DNA of 23,145 bases from an uncultured Clostridia bacterium. GTDB taxonomy: Bacteria > Bacillota > Clostridia > Oscillospirales > Ruminococcaceae. A model generated the notes under the pieces. It was not told the DNA's origin. It made no database searches and saw only the letters and a list, made by a program, of their open reading frames with translations. Positions 23,124 through 23,145 of the stretch are shown in pieces (position 1 is the first letter of the stretch; each line of letters starts with the position of its first letter). The position numbers and the translations under genes are program-made. The stretch covers positions 1 to 23,145 of the forward strand of contig CALATN010000221.1 of NCBI GenBank assembly GCA_937891895.1. The letters run 5' to 3'.

Positions 23124-23145
23124 AATTTGATATGTTTTCGAAACA

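Noticed and set aside
1..23145. CRISPR arrays, tRNA genes, prophage or insertion sequences
   Set aside because: No regularly spaced direct repeats, no cloverleaf-like sequence noticed in the intergenic gaps, and no integrase, transposase or phage structural gene.

Overview
The window is AT-rich chromosomal core DNA from a Gram-positive endospore-former lineage of Clostridia. It most resembles a Ruminococcus-type (Oscillospiraceae) genome. The basis is the spoIIGA-sigE-sigG cluster, a DnaD plus DnaC/DnaI-type primosome pair, a DUF951 protein, a Sua5-length TsaC, a YlbF/YmcA-family protein after miaB, and strong Gram-positive ribosome binding sites. I see no phage, insertion sequence, CRISPR array, rRNA or tRNA.

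Layout. Positions 1-3274 (plus): the 3' half of glyA with its terminator, an orphan unknown protein, rarA, and an unknown P-loop protein. Positions 3340-4657 (minus): an S1-domain RNA-binding protein and a small unknown protein. Positions 4761-9787 (plus): a tightly packed housekeeping operon of DUF951, prfA, tsaC, coaE, a membrane-anchored lytic transglycosylase and an M18 aminopeptidase. A lone GNAT gene follows. Positions 10272-14860 (plus): a spermidine/putrescine ABC transporter operon potA-B-C-D ending in a second, overlapping GNAT gene. Positions 14891-17392 (minus): sigG, sigE and spoIIGA, transcribed as spoIIGA-sigE-sigG. Positions 17421-20504 (minus): cheV, then the DnaC/DnaI-type loader and the DnaD-domain protein, transcribed as dnaD-dnaC. 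Positions 20532-23145 (plus): an unknown single-span membrane protein, then miaB and a YlbF/YmcA-family protein with a cysteine-rich tail.

How the genes work together. RF1 and TsaC/MiaB serve translation termination and modification of the tRNA anticodon loop (t6A37, ms2i6A37). PotABCD imports polyamines, and the coupled acetyltransferase might act on them. SpoIIGA should cleave pro-sigma-E in the mother cell, while sigma-G serves the forespore.

The most interesting observations are regulatory or concern single residues. A long hairpin directly before sigG pairs the start region and part of the Shine-Dalgarno with upstream sequence, and a forespore-type promoter lies inside its left arm. Only transcripts from the internal promoter would escape the hairpin. 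SpoIIGA has DTC where the aspartic protease motif DTG is expected. PotD appears anchored at both ends, by a lipobox and a C-terminal membrane helix. A perfect 8-bp inverted repeat overlaps the pot promoter. I did not find a clearly new multi-gene system.
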